From positions 1 through 64,000 of the forward strand of contig JAURVB010014964.1 in assembly GCA_033002965.1 (NCBI GenBank): a stretch of DNA of 64,000 nucleotides. Reading direction: 5' to 3'. Position numbers and translations under genes: made by a program. Shown here piece by piece: positions 33,246 to 42,479 of the stretch. The notes under the pieces were generated by a model. That model made no database searches. It saw only the letters and a program-made list of their open reading frames with translations, and was not told the origin of the DNA. This stretch comes from Piper betle (taxonomy: Eukaryota > Streptophyta > Magnoliopsida > Piperales > Piperaceae). Every line of letters starts with the position of its first letter. The first letter of the stretch is position 1.

Positions 33246-35628
33246 TCATAATTGTTCTGCATCAGTGCTTTTAGATTCCCCATCACCGGATTGACGCCCC
33301 TGAGTAGATGCGACGACACCACTTTCAGATGGAATATTTTGGTGCCTACATATTTAAAAACAAAATATGACAAATAATCACATAAATTATATATAACAAA
33401 GATAAAAACAAGGGTTGTGGAAGTCAATTACCGATGTGCTACAATTGCAGGGCAAGTGCGCTTATCATGCCCAACTCCCCGTTTATTGCAACCATGGCAT
33501 AGCCTATCTTTGACCATATGGTCCATTGCAAGTTCTATACCACCCTTCCATCTTTTACCACTTCCTTTTGTCTTTGATTGTGCCGGTGGATGTACTTGTA
33601 TTCCATGATGTACTTGTGTTCCATGTTGGACTTGTATTTCATGATGTGGATCATCTACCACATCTGCTACCAATTTCTCTATCTCTAAAAGTTTTTGCTT
33701 GGCGAGGTCAAATTTCTCAGATGATGAATATGCGATTTTGGCCCATCGATTAAATATACAATGCAATTCTCCCCACTTGGAAAACGAAGTTTTGTTGCAA
33801 TCACCACGAAGTTCCACTCCATCACCATCAAAAACAACTTCATTTGCAATTTCAAGTGTCCATCTCTTCACAATATAGAGTGCAGGAAAAATATCCCCCT
33901 CATTCAATCTTAGTACATACAGCAAATGCCTACATGGAATACCTTCACTTTCCAAAAGTTGACAACTACATGTGCATCTACTGTCAACCCCGATGTAAGT
34001 AACACATGCTACCAACTCTTTATCATTTCTATAACATGTTACATCATACTGTTCAACATTCTCCTCATCTAATTTCTTACGAGATGAGCAACAAACCAAA
34101 CTGGATTGTAATTCTTTTTGAAACTTACAAAATATTTTTCTAGTATAAACCTTTGCCATCTTACATTCCAGATTGAATGGAGTGACCAATTTGGGGCTTT
34201 TATATGTGTTTTCAAAAGATTCTTTTGCCTCGTTCAATCTCTGTCTTTGGATAGCTCTCTCAAATCTATGTATAAACTCAATAAGGCTATTTTTTTGTTC
34301 ACATACCTTGAATAAAATGAGTTTTGAGATTCACTTCGTTGTGAACTTCTTATACCAGCCAAAAATATACCTTTACTATACACAGGAACCCACATATGAC
34401 GAATGGCATATATAGATTTTAACCACTCATTTTCTTCCAAGCAATTGTCTTTCATTAGTACACTCCATTGTGATTCAAATTCTTCTTTATTTTCGGCACC
34501 ATAAATTAAACTATGAAATGGCTCATAAAACTCCTTTCTGTGAGCAATTGCACCTAATTTTTCACTCGCCTTCTTAAGGATATGCCAAATGCAAAGACGA
34601 TGATATGTTGAAGGAAATGTCACTTTAATTGCTTTATCCATTGCAGGATCTTGATCTGTAACAATTGCCCCTGGATGTCTTCCATCCATGCATTTCAAAA
34701 ATGTTTCAAATAACCACACAAACGACTCAGTCTTCTCATTAGCCAAAAAAGCACATCCAAATGTAATTGTTTGCCTGTGATGGTTTACTCCGGTGAATGG
34801 TGCAAAAATAAGTGCATATTTATTTGTATCATATGTTGTATCAAAAATTATCACATCTGAGAAATGTTGATAGTTTTTTCTTGCAATTCCATCCGCCCAA
34901 AAACAATGCTTCAATCTACCCTCATCATCTACTTCATAGGAATAAAAAAAGGAGTCATTCATTTCTTTCATTTCCTTGAAATGTTCCAACAATAATTGGG
35001 CATCTATTTCCTTGATCTGTTTTTTACTTTTTGTCTGGGCATTTCTAATATCTTTCTCTGTACAACCAATATTTTCAGCCCCACCTGCTTCAATTTCTAA
35101 CACAGACATTAGTTGAGAAGTTCTAATGTTAGCCTCTCCAAATGTATCAATCAAATTTCTGTGCACACTTGTAACATGCCTATGTGACCTGAGAAATTGA
35201 GTTTTTGACGGTGTCAGGAGTGCATGAGTATGTCCTTCTTCAAATTGCATGACCTTCCATGTACCCTCTGTGTTTTTAGTTATCCTGATGCGTGCATGAC
35301 AATCTTCTCTAATTATAGGATGACTTCTCTTTTTTCCTTTGTGGGGTAATTCTTTTTGTGCCTCATCTTCTTTTATACGTCCTTCTTTAGAACACACAAA
35401 TACTTGCGACCATAACTCTTTTGTTTTCTTATGATAATTTGTACTATGTTTACGTACCCCAAATCCGGCCATTTTTGAGTAACTACTGTAGAAGTTGAGT
35501 GCATCGTCTAAACAATCAAATTCCATTCCAACCTTTGGTTTAAACTCATCTTCTACACTAGGATAGACTGTTGTAATATGTTGACCTAATTCTTCTTCGT
35601 CGTATCCGTTATCTTGAAGATTGTCCAT
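33246..35628 (-). CDS. MULE transposase (FAR1/FHY3-like), two coding exons, one frameshift
   Basis: The start ATG at 35,628 follows an AAG intron acceptor and gives MDNLQDN. Exon 33,432-35,628 encodes a FAR1 DNA-binding domain (about residues 35-140: GMEFDCLDDALNFYSSYS, REDCHARIRI, GTWKVMQFEEGHTHAL), then the MULE catalytic domain (VIIFDTTYDTNKY with the first Asp, AIVTDQDPAMDKAI with the second, RLCIWHILKKA, RSSQRSESQNSF), a SWIM zinc finger (CTCSC then GIPCRHL) and a CCHC knuckle CHGCNKRGVGHDKRTC. A GT donor at 33,431 and an AG acceptor at 33,347-33,346 add a short acidic/polar tail ending at 33,246. The frame is lost at the run of seven T (34,290-34,296, + strand), where one extra base restores the family pattern. 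It cuts and moves the element and probably its GC-rich relatives. Confidence 0.85.
33346..33431 (-). other. Last intron of the El-d transposase
   Basis: On the minus strand the junctions read CATCG then GTAATTG, and ATATGTAG then GCACC. Splicing keeps the frame and replaces a stop right after AHR by about 32 further codons. Confidence 0.65.
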
Positions 35629-35736
35629 TCTTAAAAAATACAAAATTTATAAAAATTACGACTATTTTCAATTTAAATAATTGCAATAAACACAATTTAA
35701 TTTAGTCAAAGTACTTTTAAAGGTTTAACTCTTACC

Positions 35737-35822
35737 TGAATGATCGTCTTCGGTTGGATTTGTTCTTAGCTGACAGATGCAAATCTGGCCTCCTCGAATA
35801 TACTCGTAAATATTTTTAACCT
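35737..35822 (-). other. Possible 5' leader exon of the transposase gene
   Basis: On the minus strand an acceptor ATTTTCAG (near 35,823) and a donor CATTCAG then GTAAGAG (near 35,736) bracket about 86 bp. The next acceptor TTTTTTAAG lies just before the transposase ATG. No long frame is present, so it would be untranslated or encode a short N-terminal extension. Confidence 0.5.
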
Positions 35823-35989
35823 GAAAATATATTTTTTTACACCGATAGTAACATTAAGTATAAAAAATCAAGACAACTCATTATATTCGAAAACAAAATT
35901 TTAATTATTTTGAAATTCACTATTTTATTTAATTTAAGTATAAAGCCATTATAAAAATTAAATTGAAAAATATTATACTAAGCATCAAC

Positions 35990-36880
35990 CAGGGGGAGGC
36001 GGGCCGCGGGCCGCGGCAGGAGGGAGGCCGACCGGAGAGGCGGGGGCGGCGGCAGGGGGGCGGTGGCCAGGGGTCGGCGGCAGGGGCAGGGGGCGGCGTG
36101 TGGGGGGCAGGGGGCAGCGTGTGGGGGGGCAGGGGCGGCGTCTGGGGGTGCAGGGGCGGCGTCTGGGGGGTCAGGGGCGGCGTCTGGGGGGCGGCAGCGG
36201 TGGCGGGGGCGGGGGCGGCGTGTGGGGGGCAGGGGCGGCGTGTGGGGAGGCAGGGGCGGCGTGGGGAGGCAGGGCGGCGTCTGGGGGCAGGGGATAGCGT
36301 CTGGGGGCAAGGGGTGGCGGCTGGCCGAGGGTTGGCGGCCGGGGGTCGGCGGCAGGGGAGGCGTCTGAGGGAGCAGGGGCGGCGTCTGGGGGGGGGGCAC
36401 CGGGTGGGGGGCAGGGGCCGCCGAGTGGGGGGGCCAGAGGGCGCCGGGTGGGGGGGCAGAGGGCGCCGGGTGGGTGGGCAGGGGCGCCGGGGGGTGGGGG
36501 CGGGCCGCGAGGGGTGGAGAGGCCGGGGTCGGGGGCGGCGGCAGGCCGGGTGTTGGCGGGAGGGGGAGGGGCAGGGGCGGCGGGTGGGGGTGCAGGGGGC
36601 ACCGGGGGGCGGGGGGATCGGCGACAGGGGGAGGGGCAGGGGGCACTCGGGGGTGGGGGGCGGCGTGGAGGCGGCGGCGGCGGCTGGGGTCGGGGCTAAG
36701 ACTGTGGATGGCATGTTCTGGTGGAGGGAAAGCCGCTGCTTTTTATAGTCGGCGGGATGGCGGGAGGGCAGGAGGGAGGTAGGCGGGAGATGATGGGAGA
36801 CGTTGGAGGGCGGGAGGCGGGAGGCGCGGGAGGTAAGGAGACGCGAGAGGGAGAGATGGGAGGGCAGGAGGGGTAAATTT
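35990..36880 (-). repeat. El-d right GC-rich arm with minisatellite
   Basis: The + strand is G-rich, with repeated units of about 20 bp such as GGGGCGGCGTCTGGGGGGCA (36,085-36,310) and GGGCGCCGGGTGGGGGG (36,400-36,490). Runs of four or more G on one strand make G-quadruplex formation plausible. The minus strand is open as a 350-codon proline-rich frame beginning downstream of a TATA box (ATG at about 36,713); it may be a first exon or only composition. Confidence 0.7.
36741..36747 (-). promoter_or_regulatory. TATA box of the El-d transposase gene
   Basis: The minus strand reads GACTATAAAAAGCAGCGG in the right arm, about 190 bp from the element end, directed towards the transposase. A promoter inside the terminal region is the MuDR arrangement. 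Confidence 0.6.
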
Positions 36881-36934
36881 ACCATGGCCGTTGGATGCGC
36901 TGCCAATTTCGGCAGTGCATCATAGAGGAACCCC

Positions 36935-36936
36935 AT

Positions 36937-36976
<40 letters not shown>
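36935..36976. repeat. (TA)n at the right edge of El-d
   Basis: A TA run with one AA interruption; it follows CCCCA at the element end. Confidence 0.95.
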
Positions 36977-36981
<5 letters not shown>

Positions 36982-36984
36982 GTA

Positions 36985-37495
36985 AAATATAACAGAATTA
37001 AACGTATAATCTTCTTATTGCTAATATTTTTCCCTATTAACGATATTTAGTACTTTCAAGTTTATAAACCATGTTTAAGAAAATTTTATTTTATAGTTAA
37101 ATATAATGTAACAAAAATATATGCTTCAATGTTATTTTTTATTTTAATTTTATTAATCTTGATAAATTAATTTTCATATAAACATATTTAAAATTTAAAT
37201 AATGTTGCCAATTCAAAATAATCAATCAATTAGTCACTTTTTTAAACTAGTTCGATCCAAAGTTTTTTGAAGTCTAATTAAATTACTGACTTCGATTTTT
37301 ACAACAATGGCGCCAAATAAGGAAGACGCATATTGAATAAAAGGAGGATGTTGAGGAACGTTGACTATGGGAAAGAGTGGGACGCCATTACCATTTTCCA
37401 CCGTTTCTCCCTTTTCTTTCTGGCGGGGAATCTTTGAACAAAAGGACTTGGCGGACAGGGTAACCAGGCGTGTCCTACCCCCTGGCATCTCTGTG
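36985..37495 (-). repeat. Inverted copy of 1,128-1,640
   Basis: Reading the minus strand gives the same order as 1,128 onward: GATGTCAGGG/GATGCCAGGG, CACGCCTGGT, LFPIVNVPQHPPF-coding text, TTTGGATCGAACTAGTTT, AAGTACTAAATATCGTT. An 84-codon frame (37,234-37,488) is the counterpart of the 86-codon frame near 1.1-1.3 kb. Two copies keeping part of the same frame is noteworthy, but the family is unknown. Confidence 0.75.
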
Positions 37496-37639
37496 CACTA
37501 CTAAAATTTTTCTATTTTCCATCACCTTGAATTTGACTAGCCTAAATTAATCGTCATGATCTATATGGCCAATTTAATGACCCAAGTACTTATGGGTGGG
37601 GAAAAGTTTTGTATGGTGCATAATATTGCTCTCTTTTGT

Positions 37640-37874
37640 TTGTTGCTGAAGAAAGGGGATTATGTCATAGTCATGAAGACTTGAACGAGGCCTTCACCTC
37701 GGTTAAAATTTTCCACACGCTTTGCAGAAACATATGAGCAACCTCAACAAAGAGACATGATAATGCAACCTCATAGAAGGGAAGGTTGCCATTGCCGATA
37801 CGTTACATGACTTGCACAGGAGAATGCTACTTCAACCGTCTACACATCTTACTCTATTAATAATATATTCTCTA
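37640..37874 (+). repeat. Receptor-kinase 5' flank, copy D version
   Basis: Very similar to 63,030-63,240 upstream of gene F: GAAGACTTGAAC, TTCCACACGCTTTGCAGAA, ATATGAGCAACCTCAACAAAGAGACATGATAATG, AGGGAAGGTTG, CATTGCCGATACGTTACATGA. This looks like a conserved promoter/5' leader of the family. It now leads straight into the middle of an LRR domain, so the N-terminus was deleted. Confidence 0.75.
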
Positions 37875-37950
37875 TTCATTGTCCAATGCTTCCCGACTTC
37901 AAACTTTAGATATCAATGAAAACAGGTTCAGTGGCAAAGTCCCTCAAAAT

Positions 37951-38785
37951 TGTTGGGGTCCTTCATCATACGATGGATGTGAGAAGACATATAATGACAT
38001 GGGGAATCATAAAGATATGGAGTTATTCCAAGAGGTACAAGGAATTCAAGAAAAATTGCTGAAGACTATGAGTATTTAGTATTTTGGCTCTTGGTATTTA
38101 CGAGGCTGGTTTTTTTCTTATATATATAGTTGTATTGTGAGAGAATAAAATAGGAGAGAGTACAACAGAACTTAGTGTATCATTGTGTGCTTCACTGTGA
38201 GGGTTTTACAGTGAGGCTCTCTCTCTTTCTCTCTTAGAGGAGGGATGAGCCTCTCCTCATGGTAGCCTCTCTTCATGGTGTACTTGAGAGGGAGATCCTC
38301 TCCTTATGGTGTACTTACTTTGTCCGATGTGTGTATCGGTCCTAATTGGAGTGTGTTCCAGTTAGAGGTTGGTATTCCTAATTGAAGTGTGTTCCAGTTA
38401 GAGGTTGGTATTCCTAATTGGAGTGTGTTCCAGTTAGAGGTTGCGGTTACAGATGAGGTTGCGGTTACAGATCTAGACAGGGTCACCAATTGGTGGTGCA
38501 TGTGAGAGAAGAAAGAGAAATTGTTCGTTGTGAGGAGAAGACATGAGTTTGGGTTCTTCGACAAGACCAACTGTAGTTTATTTCTTATCCTTCTCTACCT
38601 TTTGTCTATGATTTGTAATTGGGAGTAATTTTACTCATCTCATATTTTTTGGTTGTGGTTTTATTTCAATTTGAAAGTTTCCACTTTAAATTTATGTGTC
38701 ATATATCTTTTATCCTGTATTGGTTTGCCTTGTCAAAACACACACAATATGGTGTTTGGGGATTTTGGCTGTTAAAATCCCAACA
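37951..38785. mobile_element. Solo LTR (835 bp) in copy D
   Basis: Ends are TGTTGGGGTC and ATCCCAACA, with perfect 5-bp duplications AAAAT at 37,946-37,950 and 38,786-38,790. Removing it rejoins LRR codons found in copy E (GTCCCTCAAAAT.. with GGGAACTTGAGAT). TATATATATAG near 38,120 and a CT-rich leader suggest an LTR promoter on the + strand. It resembles copia LTRs. Such solo LTRs form by recombination between the two LTRs of a full element. Confidence 0.88.
38339..38470 (+). repeat. Short tandem repeats inside the solo LTR
   Basis: Three copies of a unit of about 36 bp containing CCTAATTG(G/A)AGTGTGTTCC and AGTTAGAGGTTG are followed by two copies of an 18-bp GAGGTTGCGGTTACAGAT unit. These may be promoter-type subrepeats. 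Confidence 0.85.
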
Positions 38786-39698
38786 AAAATATAGGGAACT
38801 TGAGATCTCACAAACTTGGGGCTAGGGGATAATCACCTTAGAAATGATGGCCATCTAAATTTTCTGGATTCCTTAACAAATTGCTCAGAGTTAGCTTACC
38901 TGAGTTTATAGGAAAACTCCTTCACGGGACAGGTGTCATCCACATCCAATCTTGCTTCAAAATTAGTAGGGTTGGAATTGTCAACAAACAGATTCTACGG
39001 CAACCTGCTTCCACATATTGCCAATTTGGTGGGATTACAATCCCTCAGTATGCAAAAGAACTTTTTGACAAGTAATATTCCCCCAAGTATGGGAAGCTTT
39101 CTGAATTGAGATTGCTTGGCTTACCAATAAATAATCTTCATGGAAAAATTCCACCTTCCATTTGCAATGGAAGGAACTTGCTTGTATTGTACCTAGGTGC
39201 TAACAAGTTAGAGGGTAAAATACCATCTAGTATAGGGAAATGCAACAAACTACTTACATTGCAAATATCACGAAACAATCTTAACCGTAGCATACCCAAA
39301 GGGCTTTTCACAAGTTCTTCAATGTCTATTTTTCTAGATATTTCTCGCAATTTTCTAAATGGAACATTACCCATAGAAATTTCAAATTTGATGAATATAG
39401 GGATTCTTTATGTTAGCAACAATAGATTGACAGGCGTGATTCCGGGCTCTATAGGATCTTGTACAATCTTGCAGGTTCTCTATCTAGAAGGTAATTTCTT
39501 CCTACGAAGCATTCCTGTGTCTCTTTCTGGTCCAATTCCAAACTTTCTCGGGGAACTAAAATCATTAGAGTTGCTTAACTTGTCATTCAATAACCTTGGG
39601 GAAATGTTCCTGATAAGGGAGTCTTTCAAACTGAAAGTGGAGTAGACTTAAGGGGCAATAAATTGCTATGTTGGGGTCCTATTATTCTTCATGTACAA

Positions 39699-39941
39699 TA
39701 GGGTTGCTAATTGAGCGAGCCAGCTCGTGAGCATTTAGCGTTCGGCTCGGCTTGACTCGACTCGAAACTCGACATTTAAATGCTCGACTCGAACTCGACT
39801 CGAACTCGAATCTTACGAGCCGAGCTTGAGCAAGGTCGTGTTCAACTCGACTCGACTCGGTTGTAACTCGAACTCGACTCGAACTCGATTCGTAGTTCGA
39901 CTCGAACTCGACTCAATAAAATAATATAATAATATAGTCTT

Positions 39942-39980
<39 letters not shown>

Positions 39981-40317
39981 AATAACAAAGAAGCAAGATA
40001 GTTGAGATGGTAAGTATTCACCTTGATGACTTCAAGGTTGTGGGGTCAAACCACATTGGCCTCATTTTTTTAAGTGAGGTACTTTTGACTTTTAATCGAG
40101 TTGGTTTCGAGCTAACGAACGAGCTCACAAAAATTAAATAGTTTAAGTATATTCGAGCTCGAGTCGAGCTCGAACACATAAAAGATATTCGAGTTGAACT
40201 CGAACATATATGTCTAAAACTCGTTCGATCTCGAGTCGAGTTCGAACGAGTTTCGAACTATTCGAGCCGAGTTCAAACACATGTTGAGCTCGGCTCGCTG
40301 CTCAATTAGCACCCCTA
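39699..40317. mobile_element. Non-autonomous hAT element, copy 2 (619 bp)
   Basis: Ends TAGGGTTGCTAATTGAGC and GCTCAATTAGCACCCCTA are inverted. The target duplication ATGTACAA is perfect (39,691-39,698 and 40,318-40,325). It has the same internal layout as copy 1 in reverse: GAGCTCG/ACTCGA-rich arms, a TA run and a tRNA-like segment. It interrupts the LRR cap of receptor copy D (the text around CGG...LHVQAHS). Confidence 0.93.
39999..40052 (+). other. tRNA-like boxes in hAT copy 2
   Basis: TAGTTGAGATGG (39,999-40,010) and GGGTCAAACC (40,043-40,052) match Pol III A- and B-box patterns at tRNA-like spacing and correspond to 16,032-15,978 in copy 1. Confidence 0.45.
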
Positions 40318-41056
40318 ATGTACAAGCACATTCAACAGAAATCCATGAGAAAAAGAGGTCGAAAGTTTTGCATGTGATAATCCCATTGCTCTGCTGCTCT
40401 TGTGCTTTATGGGAGTGTGTTATTGGAGAAGAAAATTAAGGAAGGAGCAACCCTCTACACCCGTTCTTGGTGAAAAATATCCAAGTCACATACCAGAATT
40501 TGATGAAGGCAACTAATGGATCCTCGTCCAAAAGTTTGGCAGGTTCGGGTAGATGTGGGACAGTGTCTAAAGGAGCACTCGAACAAGAAGGAACCGTTGT
40601 TGCATGGAGCAGCTTAAACATTCAATGCAGAATGCAAAGCCTTGAGAAACATCAAGCATCGGAATCTTGTGAAGATCATAACATCATGTTCAACTATAGG
40701 CCATCGAAGCAATGACTTTAAAGCTTTGGAGTTTGAGTTGATTCCTAATGGGAGCTTGGAGTCTTGGCTATATAAATCACACAACCCAGAGCAAACTTTA
40801 TAACATCTGAATTTAGTTCAAAGACTAAATGTGGCCATTGATGTAGCTTCAGCACTGGATTATCTTCATAATCAGTGCCATGATTCAATCATTCATTGTG
40901 ACTTGAAGCCAAGCAGTATTCTTCTTGACGATAAAATGGTTGCACATGTTGGTGATTTTGGATTGGCTAAGTTTGTCAATGTGGGTCCAAATAATCCATC
41001 ACAAGGTGGAAGTATTTCAATGGCAATCAAGGGAGACATTGGGTATGTTCCTCCAG

Positions 41057-41152
41057 GTAATCATATTTCTTCTAATCCTTACTTTTATTTTTTTCTTTTT
41101 CCCTTCCATCTTGTTGATTAGTATTAATTAATAATAGATGGTTAACTTGCAG
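41057..41152 (+). other. Kinase intron of copy D, intact splice sites
   Basis: CCTCCAG then GTAATCAT at the donor and TTAACTTGCAG at the acceptor; joining restores PPEYGVGGE. It is the reference for the mutated donor in copy A. Confidence 0.85.
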
Positions 41153-41466
41153 AGTATGGTGTAGGAGGCGAGATATCCACAAGGGGAGATGTGTATATTT
41201 ACGGAGTTGTTCTGCTTGAGTTGTTTATCGGAAAGAGGCCAACTGATGAGGTTTCCCTGAAAGGATTAAGCATCATGAATATGTAAAGCAAGCTTTTCCT
41301 CGACAAGTTGCGGAGATAGTTGATCCTAAAATCTTTTCAAATAGTGAGGTGCGCAACCATGGTGCTCAACCTAGAGGTTTCTCTGAAAGGACTAGCTTGC
41401 ACAATGACGTCACCCTATGAACGTCCAACCATCAAAGCTGCCCTTAATGATATTCTTGCAGCTTGA

Positions 41467-41485
41467 AGCTCTTTTCTCCGTTAGA

Positions 41486-41525
<40 letters not shown>

Positions 41526-42030
41526 GTCTCACTCCGACAAGCAAACACCCTTTGGTAATCTATTAGTGTGTTATATTATATTTTCTTGTCTGGATTTATC
41601 TCCAATTAGTACAGTTGAACAAATATAAGTTGCTTTACATAAAATATTGTGCTTATGCTTCTTCATTATTTGTATTTTATGAAATTTTCAATTGTTTGGA
41701 ATGTTGTGTGTAAAACAACTAGTGTAACCATATGCTTTTCGCAAGGAAAGAACTGTCATTTTATATTATTAAGGCAACAAGTGTTACCCCCATGTAGCTG
41801 TCTTTGCATATACACATAGATCAGTCATAGGGGCAGCAAGGAATATGATAGAATGTTCATAATAGTTTAAGAAACCAAAACATCAAACAAGCAAAGTGCA
41901 CACCGTCATGGTTCGCGGTTTGGTCACTAATGTTGCTTGTGGATCATTACCGTCATATATCTGGTATCCCAACCTAATCACCGAGGACAAGAAGAGCCAG
42001 ACCCAACTTATTTTCTTTAAATTTTTCAGA
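41467..42030. other. 3' flank of copy D, no gene seen
   Basis: It starts with a (TA)n(GA)n microsatellite (41,487-41,525), then AT-rich sequence. The last 150 bp before the gypsy element are less AT-rich and hold an 89-codon frame that runs into the LTR, with no recognised domain. Confidence 0.6.
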
Positions 42031-42050
42031 GTTGCCACAATGGCAAACAA
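42031..42050. repeat. 20-bp direct repeat flanking the gypsy element, left copy
   Basis: GTTGCCACAATGGCAAACAA occurs here and again exactly at 47,577-47,596 on the other side. It contains the inverted pair TTGCCA/TGGCAA. It replaces the usual 5-bp target duplication. Confidence 0.9.
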
Positions 42051-42052
42051 TC

Positions 42053-42434
42053 TGGAAGGTGTTTCTCCTCCAAGCTCCACAACCAATTCCTTGCCCTTGG
42101 AAGGCTTGGAACTCTACTTTGCTGGTGCCATCTTGAGGGCGAACTTCCTGGAAGAGAGGGGATGAAGATCAACAGCAAGAAGGATGGAAGAAAGGCTGCA
42201 ATTTCAGCAACCAAGGGAGAAGAACCAGGACGCCCTGGTTCCTTGGGTTCCAAGAAAGGTGGGAAGGGGTGGAGCAATCTCCAAGAGGGTGAATTTGATT
42301 TTCAAAACAAAGTTGTTACACAATTCTGTTACAGCCCCCTTTTGTAGGCATCTTTCTTAGTGAAATGACCCAAACACCCCTACTCAATTACCCCTACTAA
42401 CAACCCTACTCACCTACTAACAATATTCATAACA
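42053..42434 (-). repeat. 3' LTR of the young gypsy element (382 bp)
   Basis: Nearly identical to 47,194-47,576; the differences seen include ACTCTACTTT/ACTCTGCTTT, GGACGCC/GGATGCC, CAAAGTTG/CAAAAGTTG and TTTCTTAG/TTTCCTAG. Confidence 0.92.
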
Positions 42435-42479
42435 ATTCCCTCCCCATGAAACACAACCTTGCCCTCAAGGTTGCGAAAT

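Larger units (their letters stand above)
31972..36934 (-). mobile_element. El-d: near-complete autonomous MULE in a TA microsatellite
   Basis: A 4.96-kb element bounded by (TA)n. The left end has GGGCAGCGCATC and the palindrome GGCTGTTGGAATTGATCC-AACGGCC (32,003-32,024). The right end has a hairpin GATGCGCTGCC/GGCAGTGCATC (36,894-36,921) next to GGCCGTTGGAT. C-rich arms (32,027-32,455; 35,990-36,880) flank the body. It contains a 37-bp tandem array, a FAR1/MULE transposase on the minus strand and a TATA box in the right arm pointing inward. Known MULEs place promoters in their terminal repeats. The transposase has one frameshift but otherwise conserved motifs, so the element was active recently or the frameshift is a read error. 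Confidence 0.75.
37875..41466 (+). pseudogene. Copy D: LRR-XII receptor kinase, longest relic
   Basis: LRR text starts mid-domain (NASRLQTLDINENRFSGKVP), is split by a solo LTR (37,951-38,785), and resumes with frameshifts. It has a long open part at 39,106-39,645 (NNLHGKIPPSICNG, LGANKLEGKIPSSIG, LDISRNFLNGTLPIEI, VSNNRLTGVIPGSIG). A hAT element splits the cap region (39,699-40,317). The kinase begins VTYQNLMKATNG and keeps a P-loop GSGRCGTV, but the ATP-binding Lys region reads VVAWSSLNI without Lys. HCDLKPSSILL (non-RD) and DFGLAK follow. The intron 41,057-41,152 has good GT/AG ends. After it, a one-base deletion at LSIHE shifts the frame and the C-terminus is garbled. It cannot make an active kinase. 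Confidence 0.9.

Noticed and set aside
35929..36981. 350-codon proline-rich minus ORF as a separate protein (extensin-like)
   Set aside because: It lacks SP4/YVY extensin repeats and a signal peptide, and lies in a minisatellite arm of El-d. At most it is a 5' exon of the transposase gene.
42031..42050. The 20-bp flank as part of the LTR
   Set aside because: The internal junctions (before 47,194 and after 42,434) lack it; the primer-binding site and polypurine tract abut the LTR there.
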